DNA of 64,000 nt from Pezizomycotina sp. ARF18. Lineage: Eukaryota; Ascomycota. Positions 23,501 through 35,599 of the stretch are shown piece after piece (position 1 is the first letter of the stretch; the number at the start of each line of letters is the position of its first letter). Both the position numbers and the translations under genes were made by a program. The stretch covers positions 93,081 to 157,080 of the forward strand of contig AZLU01000087.1 of assembly GCA_002224055.1 (NCBI GenBank), read 5' to 3'. Below the pieces are notes generated by a model. The model saw only the letters and a list, made by a program, of their open reading frames with translations. It was not told where the DNA came from and made no database searches.

Positions 23501-26500
23501 GGATGCAGTCTGCCAGATGACGTGACCGAAAAGTATCGAGACCCGGTCAATACGAGAGCGGTTCCAAGGTCGAACTGTTTCCGCTTTAGTGAATCGGGTA
23601 TGTTCCCCAGAACTTCCGGGTGGCCGTAAAATAATGCCCTCTGAAAAAGAACTTTAGAGGCGACTTCAAGTTCAGACCTCTCGGATGAGTCGGGAACGAT
23701 GAAAAGGCCTTTCACGGGGAAAGTCTCGAAGAGAAGGTCCACTGTTTTCTTTGCATCCGTTCCAGATCGCCAATCGAGCTCGAGAGTTATAATAGCTCCG
23801 CCAACTCCTGGTCCCATTCGGTTGAATACTGCCGGGTCCTTGACCTGGCTCCGTATTTCATTAATAGCCGTATCATCGCTGTATCGTTCAATATGACCGC
23901 TATGGCTAGGGGGGTGCACGAGGATTGCAGATAGTTTACTGATGATGAACCAATCGGCAAACCGTTCCAGGATTTTACTGCCACGAAAACTTCCGCTGCT
24001 CGCGCAGCAGCCTCTCTGCGACCGAAAGGTTGCCATATTTCACGCACAGGATAGTACGGTCACCCCATCACGGTCTGCAGGCAACGCGTTTACCCGCTTT
24101 CTTGTGACGAGAAATTTGTTGCCGCTTGTTTGTGTCGGTTCCCACAGAAAATGGTCTTCCTTGTATCGGAACACTAAGTAGGTAATCTATGACTTTGAGG
24201 GGCTGGTTGGCTCCGCACGCCGTTCCTCCACCCGTTATCACGCCATGCCCTCCGTCCTCGAACGTCCGGCAGCCGATGGAGACAAGATGCCACCTCATAT
24301 GCAGGTTCCCAGATTTAGCTGCGGCTTGACAAGCGGTGAGTTTGATCCTCTCGTTGGGTATATTTCCGCCAACTTCCAGGACCGCGGCGACAGAACTCCC
24401 CCCCTTGGGCCAGGGATTGGGATCGAGATTAGGCCTGAAAAAGTTCTCGTAACATCAAAAGATCGCGTCTACAACGTTTGTATTTCCGTTCGCTGCCGCG
24501 AGAACAAGCGAGACCGACAGTTCATTGAGCAAACTTTGGCCGTCATCGGGCGGGGGATGTACCCGCGTGGGCACTCGGAAAGCAAGTTTCGAATGGCCTC
24601 GACATTCCCGCTCTTAGCTGCCGCTTCGAGCGGCATGTATCCGCGGACACTCCTACCGATTGTTACATCCGCGCCGGCCTCCAGCAGCCAGCTCACGGCT
24701 TCGTGATCCCATGAAGCGCGGCGGACTGCAAAACGGTAAATCCGTTTTGAAGCGATGGTGCTCCATTTAGTTGGCTCACTGGGACGACGTCGTTATCGAT
24801 AAGGTGCCGGACGAGGTGGTGTTGCTCTCCGAGGGAAGCTGCCTGCAACGCCTTCAACCTCTGTCTTCCTCGAAGACTTGCTCGAAGCGCCAGTTTGTGG
24901 GGCAAGCGTTCTCGTCCGAAAGCAAAACCTCGACGATCGACTCGGCGCCATAAAGGCACGATAGCGCTGGAAGCGTAAGGAGACGTTCCTCGGATGCGCC
25001 GGTGGAGAATGTTTCCTCCACCGTAGCATATTCCGGGAGCTCAGCAAAACACAATCTGAAAAGGGCCTGGTGTCGTTCGCGAGCGCCATTCCAGTATCGT
25101 GTTGTCGTGAACGAGCCGGAATGTCTCGCAGGCTGAACCTCCTCCCACGGGCGTTTGAGTACAGCCGTGCAGTCTCTCGAAGACGGCGTTCATAAACTGC
25201 ATCCAGGTTTGGTCGCGCTCTCCACACGGCCGCAAGCCTTTGCAATGGAACAGCCAATTCTGTCTGACGTATGGTAATAGTGTGTAGGTCGCTGCTAGAG
25301 CGTTTAATCGCTCTTCGTCCTCATCCTCCTGGTCTGATACCTCTAGAGCCTCTTCCTCCTCTCGGGCGCTCTTTGTCCTCTTTTCGAAGCTGCCTTTGAA
25401 GGTGAGCTCCAGGCGTTTAGTAGTGTAGCAGAGACCTTTAGAATACCTGCCATAGATTTCAGAGTACACTGAGAGACCTGCTTTACCATCTCCCCCAGAT
25501 CCACGGGTTGCCGACGCTGAATTCCCGTGGTATTGTTTCGATTTACTAAAGCGGTGCTCAAATTGATGAGCCGAGATATGTCAAAGAGAAACGCGCGAGA
25601 TCCAGATTTCCTTCCCTCAAGTCGATGTTTATGGTCGTCCCTGCACGTTAAGAGAAACTCGCGAACGTGTAATGGGAAAGCTGGATCGTATCGAACGCGC
25701 GTGGTGGAAGACCAAGGAGCCACAGTTCTGCAGTATCTCTTCTCATCTATCGGAATTCGCCTTACCGAGCCGGAGTCACCGAACGGCCTCTGAGAGCTCT
25801 GATAGTGATAATAGCCTCCGCGCGCCGATTATCCACGTAAAAATCTTTTCGCGACTGCTATGTTGTGATGCTTGCGAAGCTTTGCGATGATCCTTTCAAA
25901 GATTTCGTTGATGCCTTCGGATAGTGATTCCAGGATATCTTGGATCGACTGCAGGTCGTTCTCCTCGACGCGTTCGTTCAGAAGGAGATTGGCGAGAATA
26001 AACCTTTTAATATTTACTGGTCAGAAACCTATAAGATAAATAGTAAACAGACATGACGTAATAGGAACACTTACATGCCATTTGCGCGTCTTAGGACTCC
26101 AGTGCATATTGAATCCAATATTCTTTTCGTCCAATCCGACGAAGTGATCGTGCCTTTTCAACTCTAGTTCGACCCTTTGTTTTATGTCGGGTTCGTTCCT
26201 CTCCGGGTAATCTTAAGACACAAGAAGTCCTGAGCGAGAACCTTCTCAATGTCAACCTCAGCTCGACTAGAGATTACAAGCTTAAGCTTTACGCCGCCTG
26301 CCTGGCTGATGGACTTGAATATGTTCGTCATAATCGATAGGATAGACTTCCGGTCTTTAGGGCCCGCTTCATCGATACCGTCCAGAATGATGTAGACTGT
26401 CCCCGAACCCTTCCCAATTAGCGTGTCCAAGAAACCCGCGCTGGCTTTCACATCTGGTCTGGTGAGCTTGTCTTTCGAAGCGTACAATGCGGCGTTTCTT

Positions 26501-28001
26501 CTTCTAGGTTCGGGTATTTCCTCCCCAAGATCGTCAGCAGCTGCTTCACGAGACTGTTGACGATTGTTTCCGGAGTGAGTGACGCTTCGTCCTGGTAACT
26601 GCAGAAGAAGTAGATCATGTACGTATCGCGGCCGCGCTTTTCCCAAAGGTAATCGAGCAATCCGCCATGAGCATCGATTTCCCGCTACCGGCTGCGGTTG
26701 GGCCGACTATCAGTCAGTCTCACGACACTCCTTAGAAAATTGTATTTCGTTGCGGCCGAGTACTTACGAATGCCTGTGCACCAAAGCCTGCCTTCCTCGC
26801 TTCGCTTGTTCCACTCTTGAAATTCATCAGATGCGGTGACCCATCCTGCCTTGCTTTCCTCTTGCCTGTGCAGGAGATCGTTCAAGAAAACAGAGTAGTC
26901 GTAGCCGCACACCTTCTCGAGCAGATTTTCCATCTCTGATCTGTGCACAATCCAGAAGTGTAAGCATAAATAGCAATTCTCTATGACGTTGCCGCGGTTT
27001 TAATATCCGAATTTTAAGGACGTGGTAATTTACCTTTGAGCCGGGCATTCTCTTGGAGCCTCCAATTATCGGCCTTAGTGTGATGGAGGACTTCGAAGCT
27101 CATATGGTTTCTCTGCTCGTCTCTGAACAGCGCGAACTCCTGCCACGCTCTGAGTTTAGTTTCGCTTCCGCGTAGGCGATCTGTAGAGATACCAGATCCT
27201 GTTGCTGTGTGAGGGATTCCTCGATGTCTTCAAAGTCTTTCTTCAAATCCTTCCACAGCGTTTTGACAAACTTTTTGAACTCTGTGTCGGGTCAGATTGA
27301 TCAGCTCGGAGACAGAAATTGGACATGTTTATAAGGGATTGGTTGACCTACGCGACTTTCTGTTGAAGACAATTACCGATTTGCAAAAATTCACGACGTG
27401 ACTGTAGAATATGGATAGTGCATCCTGTAACTCAGCGCTGCTAAGATACGGTTTTTCTAAATTCTCGTATATGGGACACAGATTCCCGTGCACTAGGAAC
27501 ATGGAGGAGAGCTTATCCACGTAGCTTACAAAATTGTATGCTGCCTGTCATAGGTGGAGTAATGTTAATCTCGAGAATATTATGACCGTAATCTAAACAA
27601 TTCGGTATAGAGTAATTGAATACCAGGAGAGCAAACTTCGCCGCACCCAAACAATACCCGAAACTAGACGATACTACTGAAGCCTTGCATCGCCGTCAGA
27701 AAGAGCATCGCCCTTTTGCTGAACTTTATCGCCTTTGGGTTTCCGACATTGTTCAGTTCCGCGCGAGTTTCGCGACCTCGGTGGCGGCTGGAGAGCCTGA
27801 TTGCGGGAGGTTTAGCTTCTCCTCCGGACTCAACGCCTCTTCGAATACCATGCCCGCGTGTAAAAGCTGTGCTTTCCCGTCGCTATTGAAAACGAAACGG
27901 TGTTAACTGGGGTTCATCTTGAAGTGATCTGTAGTAAAGGAATCGCAAGTATCCTCACCTAGACATGGCTCGGTAACCGGCCCTGGCACGTTAATGTTCA
28001 T
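23476..28001 (-). CDS. STAND NTPase (NLR-like): N-terminal domain, NACHT, ankyrin repeats
   Basis: This is a large fungal NLR-like protein read across several frame shifts. The N-terminal part (about 27350-27850) has AIKFSKRAMLFLTAMQ, a hydrophobic AAKFALLV and ELQDALSIFYSHVVNFCKSV, which match the helical domain that often precedes NACHT modules. The Walker A motif GPTAAGSGKS is at about 26674-26704. The NACHT region continues with LDYLWEKRGRDTYMIYFF and the Walker B motif VYIILDGIDEAGPKDRKS (26350-26400). LKLVISSRAEVDIEKVL is the sensor-like strand. The section at 24470-24700 has ankyrin-type turns (WLLEAGADVTIG, LEAAAKSGNVEAIRNLL), and 23900-24000 has TPLAIAVILNDTAMIRLLMKYGA. The stop is at 23476-23478. 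The start is uncertain: ATG at 28001 (MNINVPGPV) or 28109. Such proteins sense non-self or damage and trigger cell death. An intron near 26000-26080 is probable. Confidence 0.85.
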
Positions 28002-28880
28002 CGGAGCGGAGCTTTTGCTTGCTTTGTATTTCGAATATTTCGCAAAACGAAAGATAACGCGGGTGGGAGATTTGCGACGATAACCCGCGCTTTTTGAACA
28101 AAATATCATTCAGCCTTCTCCGTTTCTTGTTTCCCAAATTTGCGATTTCGCGGGGTGAATTTGCAAGGCTTAGACCGGCTACGCTGTCTCTAATGTCTAA
28201 TATCCAATCATATCTCTAGGATCATGAGAAAGCCGAGAGAGGAAGTGTGAGGCCAATGTCCTTGGACGAATAATGGTTGAAAGTGCAAGACTTTGTTGCC
28301 ATCTCTTTCTGCTGTAAAACTTTCTCCGCACCAGCTCCGAATCAAGGGGTTCCTTTCCACAGCGGTAGCCGGTTTATATCACCGTACGATAGGGCGGTAA
28401 ATGCAAAGAGGAATCTGCCGCATTTACCATCGGACATCATCAGGGCCGGCCTGTACAGCGATGGGGATTGATCACAAGCCAATATACTCTGGGACCCAAT
28501 AAAAATGTGCGATCTCATATATCATCCCTCGCCAATCGCCAATCGTCAATCGTCAATCGTCAATCGTCACCCTCATTTCGTGAGCTTAAGCGTTGTGACT
28601 CCATATTTTTTAGCTCGAAGTTTTTTTTTTTTTTTTTGGCTTGGCGTTTTTATTTATTTTATTATTATTTTAGCTCAACTTCAAGCCTTCTTCAATCCAA
28701 ATTCTCAGGAGTATCAGCCTACAAACAACAGATCCAACAACATCCTTTGCCTTGGGTTTAAGTAAAATACTACCTAGGAGTTGTTATATACATTAGTTCC
28801 TGAGATATAAGCATCTTTATTCATCGGTGATATCCTTCATTCGTTCTCAAATAAGCTAAAGAATAAAACAAACTTCACGC
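28002..28880. other. intergenic with heptamer repeat
   Basis: This is the divergent upstream region between the NACHT gene and the helicase gene. It contains an array of about four to five heptamers related to CAATCGT (28530-28568) and a T-tract at 28620-28638. No gene is supported in it. Confidence 0.5.
28530..28568. repeat. CAATCGT heptamer tandem repeat
   Basis: The 7-base unit repeats about five times, the first copies reading CAATCGC and the later ones CAATCGT. It is a minisatellite about 300 bases upstream of the helicase gene. Confidence 0.85.
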
Positions 28881-31800
28881 CATGAGCACCAATACAACGG
28901 ACTCGATAGCTGGTATACCAGCAGGAGACCACTATACATCGACCTCATCGGGGACTTTGGTGGCAAAGAACTCTTCGTCGTAGATGGCGACAGCTTGCTG
29001 CGTCATGTTCTTGATGACAAGCATCTTGACTTTGACGGTAAGCTTTACAGCTGGGTTTTCTAGGCAAACAACCTATCGATTTATGGCGACTGACTGGGAT
29101 ATATTTGTCTATAGAGGATTTCAGTTGTTACATGCCGTATACCTCATCGAAAACTTTCTAGCTGCCTTGAAGAGGAGAAAGTGCAACTTCCATGTTGTGT
29201 TCTTCGATGGTAAGTGCTATAACCTCAACATCAACATTGTTTGCCTCTATGGAAAGGCTCGTTAACTGACCTTACCATAGCAAACACCCTCTGCATCCCT
29301 CCCGGGAAGTCCGATCAAGCGCACAAGTTTCTGCTACTAAGGGCGTGCGCAATCCACCACCTCTGTACTTCCAAGGAGGACTTCATATACGTCTACGAGA
29401 GCCTTAAGGATGAGAACTTCCAGGATTATCTGAAGACCCACAGACCCTACTTCTTTATGGTTCACGATGGATCCTCCGCTTTGAAGCAGGAGGCATTCGT
29501 GTTGAGGGCGAACATCACGCAGATATTACGGATGGGATACATGTCGCGCTGGTTAACGAGGTTGTTTTCCAAGATAGCAGGGTATGTCACAGAGGTTTCT
29601 CAAGCATAGTACTACCCTTCAAGAGTAAAAGATATATAGACGCGATAGCGAATATCTTCTAATCGAATCTCAACTAGGTTCACACCGTTGTCTTCAACAG
29701 CGCCGGCGCGGAAAAATGGTTACCGCCGGATACATCAACCATCATCTCAAAGTCTAAGACAATCTCCTCTAAGCTTCAGAAAAGTCGATCTGGAATGTTC
29801 GATTTCAAGCGTATCCCATTCCAGTCATTCACTACCATCGAATCACTCTCGCAGAACATCGCCCTATCCGTCGTCAAAGCTCACCCGGACATCGGTCCCC
29901 TCGAACTCGTCGCAGGCCTGCTATTCCACATCGCCGTCGTCGGTAACACGCCTCTATACAGCGCGCGGAGATATGTTCCACCAAAAGGACCTTAGTTGAA
30001 AACAGTGACAAATTCAAGAATTTATAACCAAGGTTTCATCCGCGTTTCTCGCTGTCATTGAAGGCAACGAACTGGACCGCGGTAACTTAAAGCCAGATCT
30101 ATACGATCTAATCGATGGAAACGCATTCCTCTGCACCCTCGATATCCTAGCAGCTGAGAAATGGAAGACCACGACGACATTTTAACACAGGAAGTGTACG
30201 AGGGTATATACTCCTCTCGCGACACGTCCCGGCGCTCGTAGATACCCTCTTCCTGCGATACAGTGGGAGAATTACCGCTGCGTCTCAAAGTCTAACGAAA
30301 TCCACCCTTCGCCGAAGCCTTTGGAGTTAACGCATTTCTCGCATCCGCTTTTCGATAAATACTTTACCGAAATATACGGCCCGGTAACTCCTTCGGCACC
30401 TTGGGAGGCAGATGGTGGTCTTATGGAGCCGCTCGTCACGACGAAGGGGTTCACTGATTCCTACCACTGGCATAACCTCAAGAAGCTGAACGATAAACAG
30501 GTAGAGAGGGCGTCGGCGAGGAGATTGAGAAGCGAGCAATTCTATATGAAGGGGATGCACAAGTATGCCGCGAGCCTGACTGGTGCGATGGGGAACATGT
30601 TGGAACCGAAGTTGATCGTCGTTGCGGCCGGTGCTGAGGCGAAAAAGAAGAACACGAAGACCAAGGAGACTCAGAATACCAAGAAAGCTCCGAAGGAAAA
30701 GAGAAGATTTATCCAAAGCGGAGAAGATTAAAATGGAGAATCAGCGCGACTGGTCGAAAAGCGGTCGAAATCGGACCCGTTCAACAATTTATTGGCAGAG
30801 AACAGAACGACTACTATGGGCGATATAATCACGAGCATCGGCAACATGGAAAAGTTCGAAAAGAAGCTGGACGACGTCGCGAAGACGGGACTGTCGGCGA
30901 AGATCACGGCGTATAAGCTGAACCTCTTGTTCCAACTATGGTGCCGCGCCGTGGAGAATAAACAGCATCGCAGAGGATGGCGGAGGATTACGATATCGTC
31001 GGAAAATATTCTACGAGTGTACAAGCTCCAAAACTCCGCTGGAATGGATGCCGGTCTTGTCGCTTTCATCGAGGAGATAATCCACAAACTCGGCTTCTCC
31101 AAATTCAGCTTGGAAACCATCCACTCGAATGGCAAGTCCTCAATCCGAAGGACCTCCTAATGCTCTACGAACCCCTCCATGACAACTACACCATCAAGCA
31201 ACCGCTCGAGACTTCCAGCTCCTGCACTGCGGTAAGTACATGGACCGCAACATGGGCTCCACTCCCGACGACCGCGTCCCTTCCCCCCGACGCTGGCAAA
31301 GACCGTTCTCGACTCAATCGACGCCGGCAACGGTCTCCTCGTCGTCGCCCCTACCTCCGCCGGAAAAACTTTCATCAGTTTCTACGCTATGGAGACAATC
31401 CTCCGCGAATCCGACGACGACGTAATCGTCTACGTCGCGCCCACGAAGGCCCTCGTAAATCAGATCGCAGCAGAAGTCCAATCCGCTTCAGGAAACACTA
31501 CCCCAAAACGCCCGGGAAGACGGTCTGGAGCATCCACACAAGGATTACAGGATCAATAACCCGACGAATTGTCAGATATTGATTACTGTGCCGCATATTC
31601 TGCAGATTATGCTGTTGTCGCCTGCTAATGCGAATAATTGGTCGCCGAAGGTCAAGAGGATTATTTTCGACGAGGTGCATTGTATTGGGCAGACCGACGA
31701 TGGCGTTATTTGGGAGCAGCTGCTGATTTTGGCGCCATGCCCGGTAATCGCGCTTAGCGCTACGGTCGGCAATCCGGAGAATTCGGTGATTGGATCGCGA

Positions 31801-34504
31801 AGGCGCAGGCGAGCGTCGGGGTCAAGCTCGAGACGGTGGTCTGGAAACACCGGTACAGCGATCTGCGCAAGTATTTGTACACGCCGGGGAGAGCATGAAT
31901 CAGAAGAATAGCACTGCGATTACTTCCCTTGCGCAGCTAGATGATTCAAACAGTGTCAAATTAATGCATCCTATTTTCGCGATGAAGAACCCAAACTTGG
32001 CAGTGTTAAAGGATACGGGACTCGAGGCTAGGGAGTGCTACAAATTGTTTAAAGCCCTCGAGGCCGAGTATAAGCAACTGCCACGGAAACTCTATCCGAA
32101 GAAGTTCTTCAAGGGATTGGTGAAGAAGGCGGATGTCATAACTTGGGCTGAAGAGCTCAAAAATGTACTAGGCGAATTGGTTCAGACGGACCTGGAGATC
32201 TTCAGGAAGGTTAGGGCGAGGCTTGCGATCGATGGAGAAGTCAAACCTATCACTGCTCCTGCTGGTATTCACACCTCCATGGAAGATTCGAATTCAGACA
32301 GTGAGGATTTGGACAGCGAGGAATCGACACAGAAGAATCGGACTCAGAGGGATCGGACATGGAAGACCAAGAACAAAACGAAGAGGCCACTACCATAAAA
32401 GACGAGATAATCAACACCAACCTCGATGCCATAAAAAGTACTCTCCCGCTCCTCCGTACTTTGCAATCCCAAAACGCCCTACCGGCACTGCTATTCTCAT
32501 ACGACCGTGGAGTCTGCGAAGTACTCTGCAAGACGCTCATCACCCAGCTCAAAAGCAGCGAGGAAGAGTCGCGCGTCATCGCCGGATTGGGTCCAGAAAC
32601 TCAACGACTGGGAAGCGTGGAAGAAATCCGTCGAAGACTCTAAAAAGAAAGCTAACAAAGGGAGCGGGGGGAAGAGGACCGGAACGAAGGCGGAAGATAA
32701 AGTTGGTGAAGCTATGCTGAAGCAAGCCGATTCGGAAAGTTACGGTGCGGCGAGTCGCTGGCTCTTTTCGATCCTACCGATCCCGACGAAGGTTTACCTT
32801 CGCAATCCCAGGTCGTACAGTAAAGATGAGTTCGATGAGGATATGGAAGTCCTACGCAAAGCCGATATCCCCGATGTGTTTATCCGTGGTTTCAGCAGGG
32901 GTATTGGCGTGCATCACGCCGGTTTATCCAGGAAACTTCGTGAATGGTAAGTAACAAGTCTCCCTTGTTTTCCTCTGCGTTGTATGTACGTTAACGACTC
33001 CTTCCAGTGTTGAGCGCCTCTTCCGTAACGGATACCTCAAAGTCGTAATCGCGACCGGTACACTCGCCCTCGTATCAACGTGCCCTGCGCAACCACAGCG
33101 TTTATCGGGGACCATTTATACCTCACGTCGCTGAACTACCAGCAAGCATCCGGTCGTGCTGGTCGTCGTGGCTTCGACCTTGTCGGTAACGTCCTCTTCC
33201 ACGGCATCGACGTTGAGAAAGTCGCGAGGTTGATGACCGCTAAATTACCGTCCTTCATGGGCACTTCCAATTACTACGACGCTTGTCCTCCGCTTGTTCA
33301 TCCTCCTCGGTAGCTCTAACAATTCCGAGTTCGCAAAGAGGGCCGTTGAGGTTTGCTCACGCAGAGCAGGTTATACATCGGCGATGAGGAGCAAGCTTCA
33401 AAGTGGAAGTATTGCACCACCTGCGTTTTTCCATTGAGTTCCTGCAAAGGCACGGATTACTAGATTCGCGGGGTAATCCTATCGAATTCGCGGGGCTTAC
33501 GTCTCACCTATACTACACCGAAAACTCGAGCTTCGCGTTCCACGCACTTCTCCAACAGGGTGTCTTTCACGAGATTTGTAAAGGGCTAGGAGCCGGGAAA
33601 GATCCGAGGGTCGTTTGCGAGAGGTTAATGCTCGTCCTGGCGCACACATTCCGCCGACAGCCGCTGCGACAGCGCCAGACCGCTAACCTCGAGAAACTCA
33701 AAGAGAGCATCAAGCGCTCGCCGTCTATCGTCGTGCTTCCAAAACTAGAAGAGTGGATCGCAGAAGTATTACGCGAGCAGAACGAACTCACGCTGCAAAT
33801 TTATACTTCCTACGTCGAGACATTCGCGGAGAACAACTTGGGGCGTAACGCAGACAATATCCTACCATTCACGCAGACTTCCATTGGCACCTCTAAGATT
33901 TACAGGAAACCATCTTCGTTGTCCAATTTCGTCGCCTTATCCTCGCACCCAGGCTCATACTCGTCGATCGCGGACCTTGCCGCTTCTATCCGCACAGATA
34001 TCCCCCTCGAAGCATCCGCCGTTCCGTGCCTCGTTGGCAGCGAGGACCAATTTCTCAACGCGTACCTATACGACTTCTACAAGCACGGGAGCCTGCGGCC
34101 GCTCGTCGATGCGAACGGCATCCGCAGGAGCGATGTCTGGTTCGCGCTGAAAGACTTCAGCCTTGTTCTAGCCACCATCGTCAGCAGCTGAGGATACAGC
34201 TCGGCTTGGCGGAAGATGGTGACGGGGAATTTTCCGTCGAAGTGGAGGACGAGGATGACGGACCCGAAGACGACGACGAATTTGTTGTGTCATCTTATAC
34301 TGGAAGTAGTTCGTCTGCCGCGAAAGGTAATGCGAAGGCGTGGGTTGATGTTCTGAATGCGTTCACGATGCTTCGCCGTGAGTTCGATGAGAAGTTGTTG
34401 AACATCGGATCGACCAAGAAGTTCACCGGCACGAAGAGCAAGAAGCCCAGTATGCGAAGGGGCGCGAACGATACCACGACGAAGACGAGGAGTGGGAAGT
34501 ACTA
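28881..34504 (+). CDS. DDX60-like superfamily 2 RNA helicase
   Basis: This is a large Ski2-like helicase of the DDX60 group. The N-terminal exon reads [20 protein letters not shown] and, after an intron (about 29036-29117), [18 protein letters not shown] and [10 protein letters not shown] second intron ends at 29280 and leads to [18 protein letters not shown] and [11 protein letters not shown], typical of the DDX60 N-terminal region. The helicase core has motif [12 protein letters not shown] (about 31340-31375), motif Ia [13 protein letters not shown], motif [11 protein letters not shown] (31668-31690), motif [12 protein letters not shown], and motif [14 protein letters not shown] (33140-33180). 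A short intron lies near 32947-33006. The tail contains [18 protein letters not shown] and a basic end, with TAA at 34502-34504. More than ten frame shifts occur (for example near 29545, 30190, 30730, 31160, 31540, 31790, 32390 and 33310) while the protein signal continues. In animals DDX60 is linked to antiviral RNA sensing; the fungal role is unknown. Confidence 0.9.
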
Positions 34505-35599
34505 ATTTTCAAGTACATACCCTGTAATACATCTACTAGTGGGCCTCTAAGAGCTTAATTGCCCAAGGTTCCCGTTGTTTTATTCTGTTCAAGTTCCCTC
34601 CACTTCCCTCTCCTCTCTCACATCAATACAGCCTTTCTTATCAGCTTTTTACTGTTATTCTGCGATTTCACTTTAATTCCTTTTTCACACATAAAAGTTT
34701 GTTCAATTTTTTTTATTATCACGTTTATTACAAAGGATAAGCACGCGATCATCATACCAAGGCTTTCTACAGTTAGATTAATTGCGGCGGTTGTATCTTC
34801 TAGCCTTTTATATCGTGTTTCTTTCGTCCGGCAAATCGCTAGTAATGTTTAGTTCTTAATCCTTAGAAAAGTTCAAATTAATCATTCTAAACTTACACTC
34901 CATAAATCACTTTACCAAGCGGAGAGCGTCCGCAGAAGATTCCGTTGATGGTGTACCGTAATCACGCGCATCGGCCTTCACATAGGTATTGCTACTAAAG
35001 CACCAGAAACATGATCTCCATATAAGACTGCTGGTGTATATTTGGTGTGGTAGTACAGACATGTAAGGCAAATGGCCACAACGCCACGATGCATGAAGAG
35101 CTGCAACATCTCCAAATAGCTTGGTTATTTAATATTATGAGAAGAGTTAGCCTCCGCTACTAGAGCCCAGTGCAGGCCTGCTTAAAGGTGCTTTACTTTA
35201 CGACCGCACCTTTACTTCACGGTTCACGGTTTGAAGCCGGGGAGTAAGTACTCAAAAGCCATTGATGCGGTATATGAAGGCAAACTTTGGGATTTCCAAA
35301 CCCTTAATCTGCAGAACCAATAGTAAAAGGTCTGCTCAGCCTTGTGCATATTGGGACCATTGGAGGCTGGGGATACATGATAAATTCTTGTTTGCACTTC
35401 AGCGGACGATGAGAAATATTAGCAGCCTCGTTCGCATTCTTTTCAACTCATGTTTGTCACGAAGCCATGAATTTAATCATTTATCTTTACTTAAAGTCAT
35501 CACGACTTCGGTTCTGTCCAGCCTAACTAAATATATATATATAAACAAAACTAAAAGAGAAAGCAAAAAAAGAAAGGAAATAACCAAAACTTTAGAAAG
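34505..35599. other. intergenic, AT-rich
   Basis: This is the downstream region of the helicase and upstream region of the next gene. It includes a T-rich 3' region (34560-34730) and a short AT run (TATATATATATA) at 35530-35542. No gene is supported. Confidence 0.45.

Noticed and set aside
28530-28568. Heptamer array considered as a CRISPR or operator cluster
   Set aside because: Units are only 7 bases with no spacers, so it is a simple tandem repeat in a eukaryotic intergenic region.
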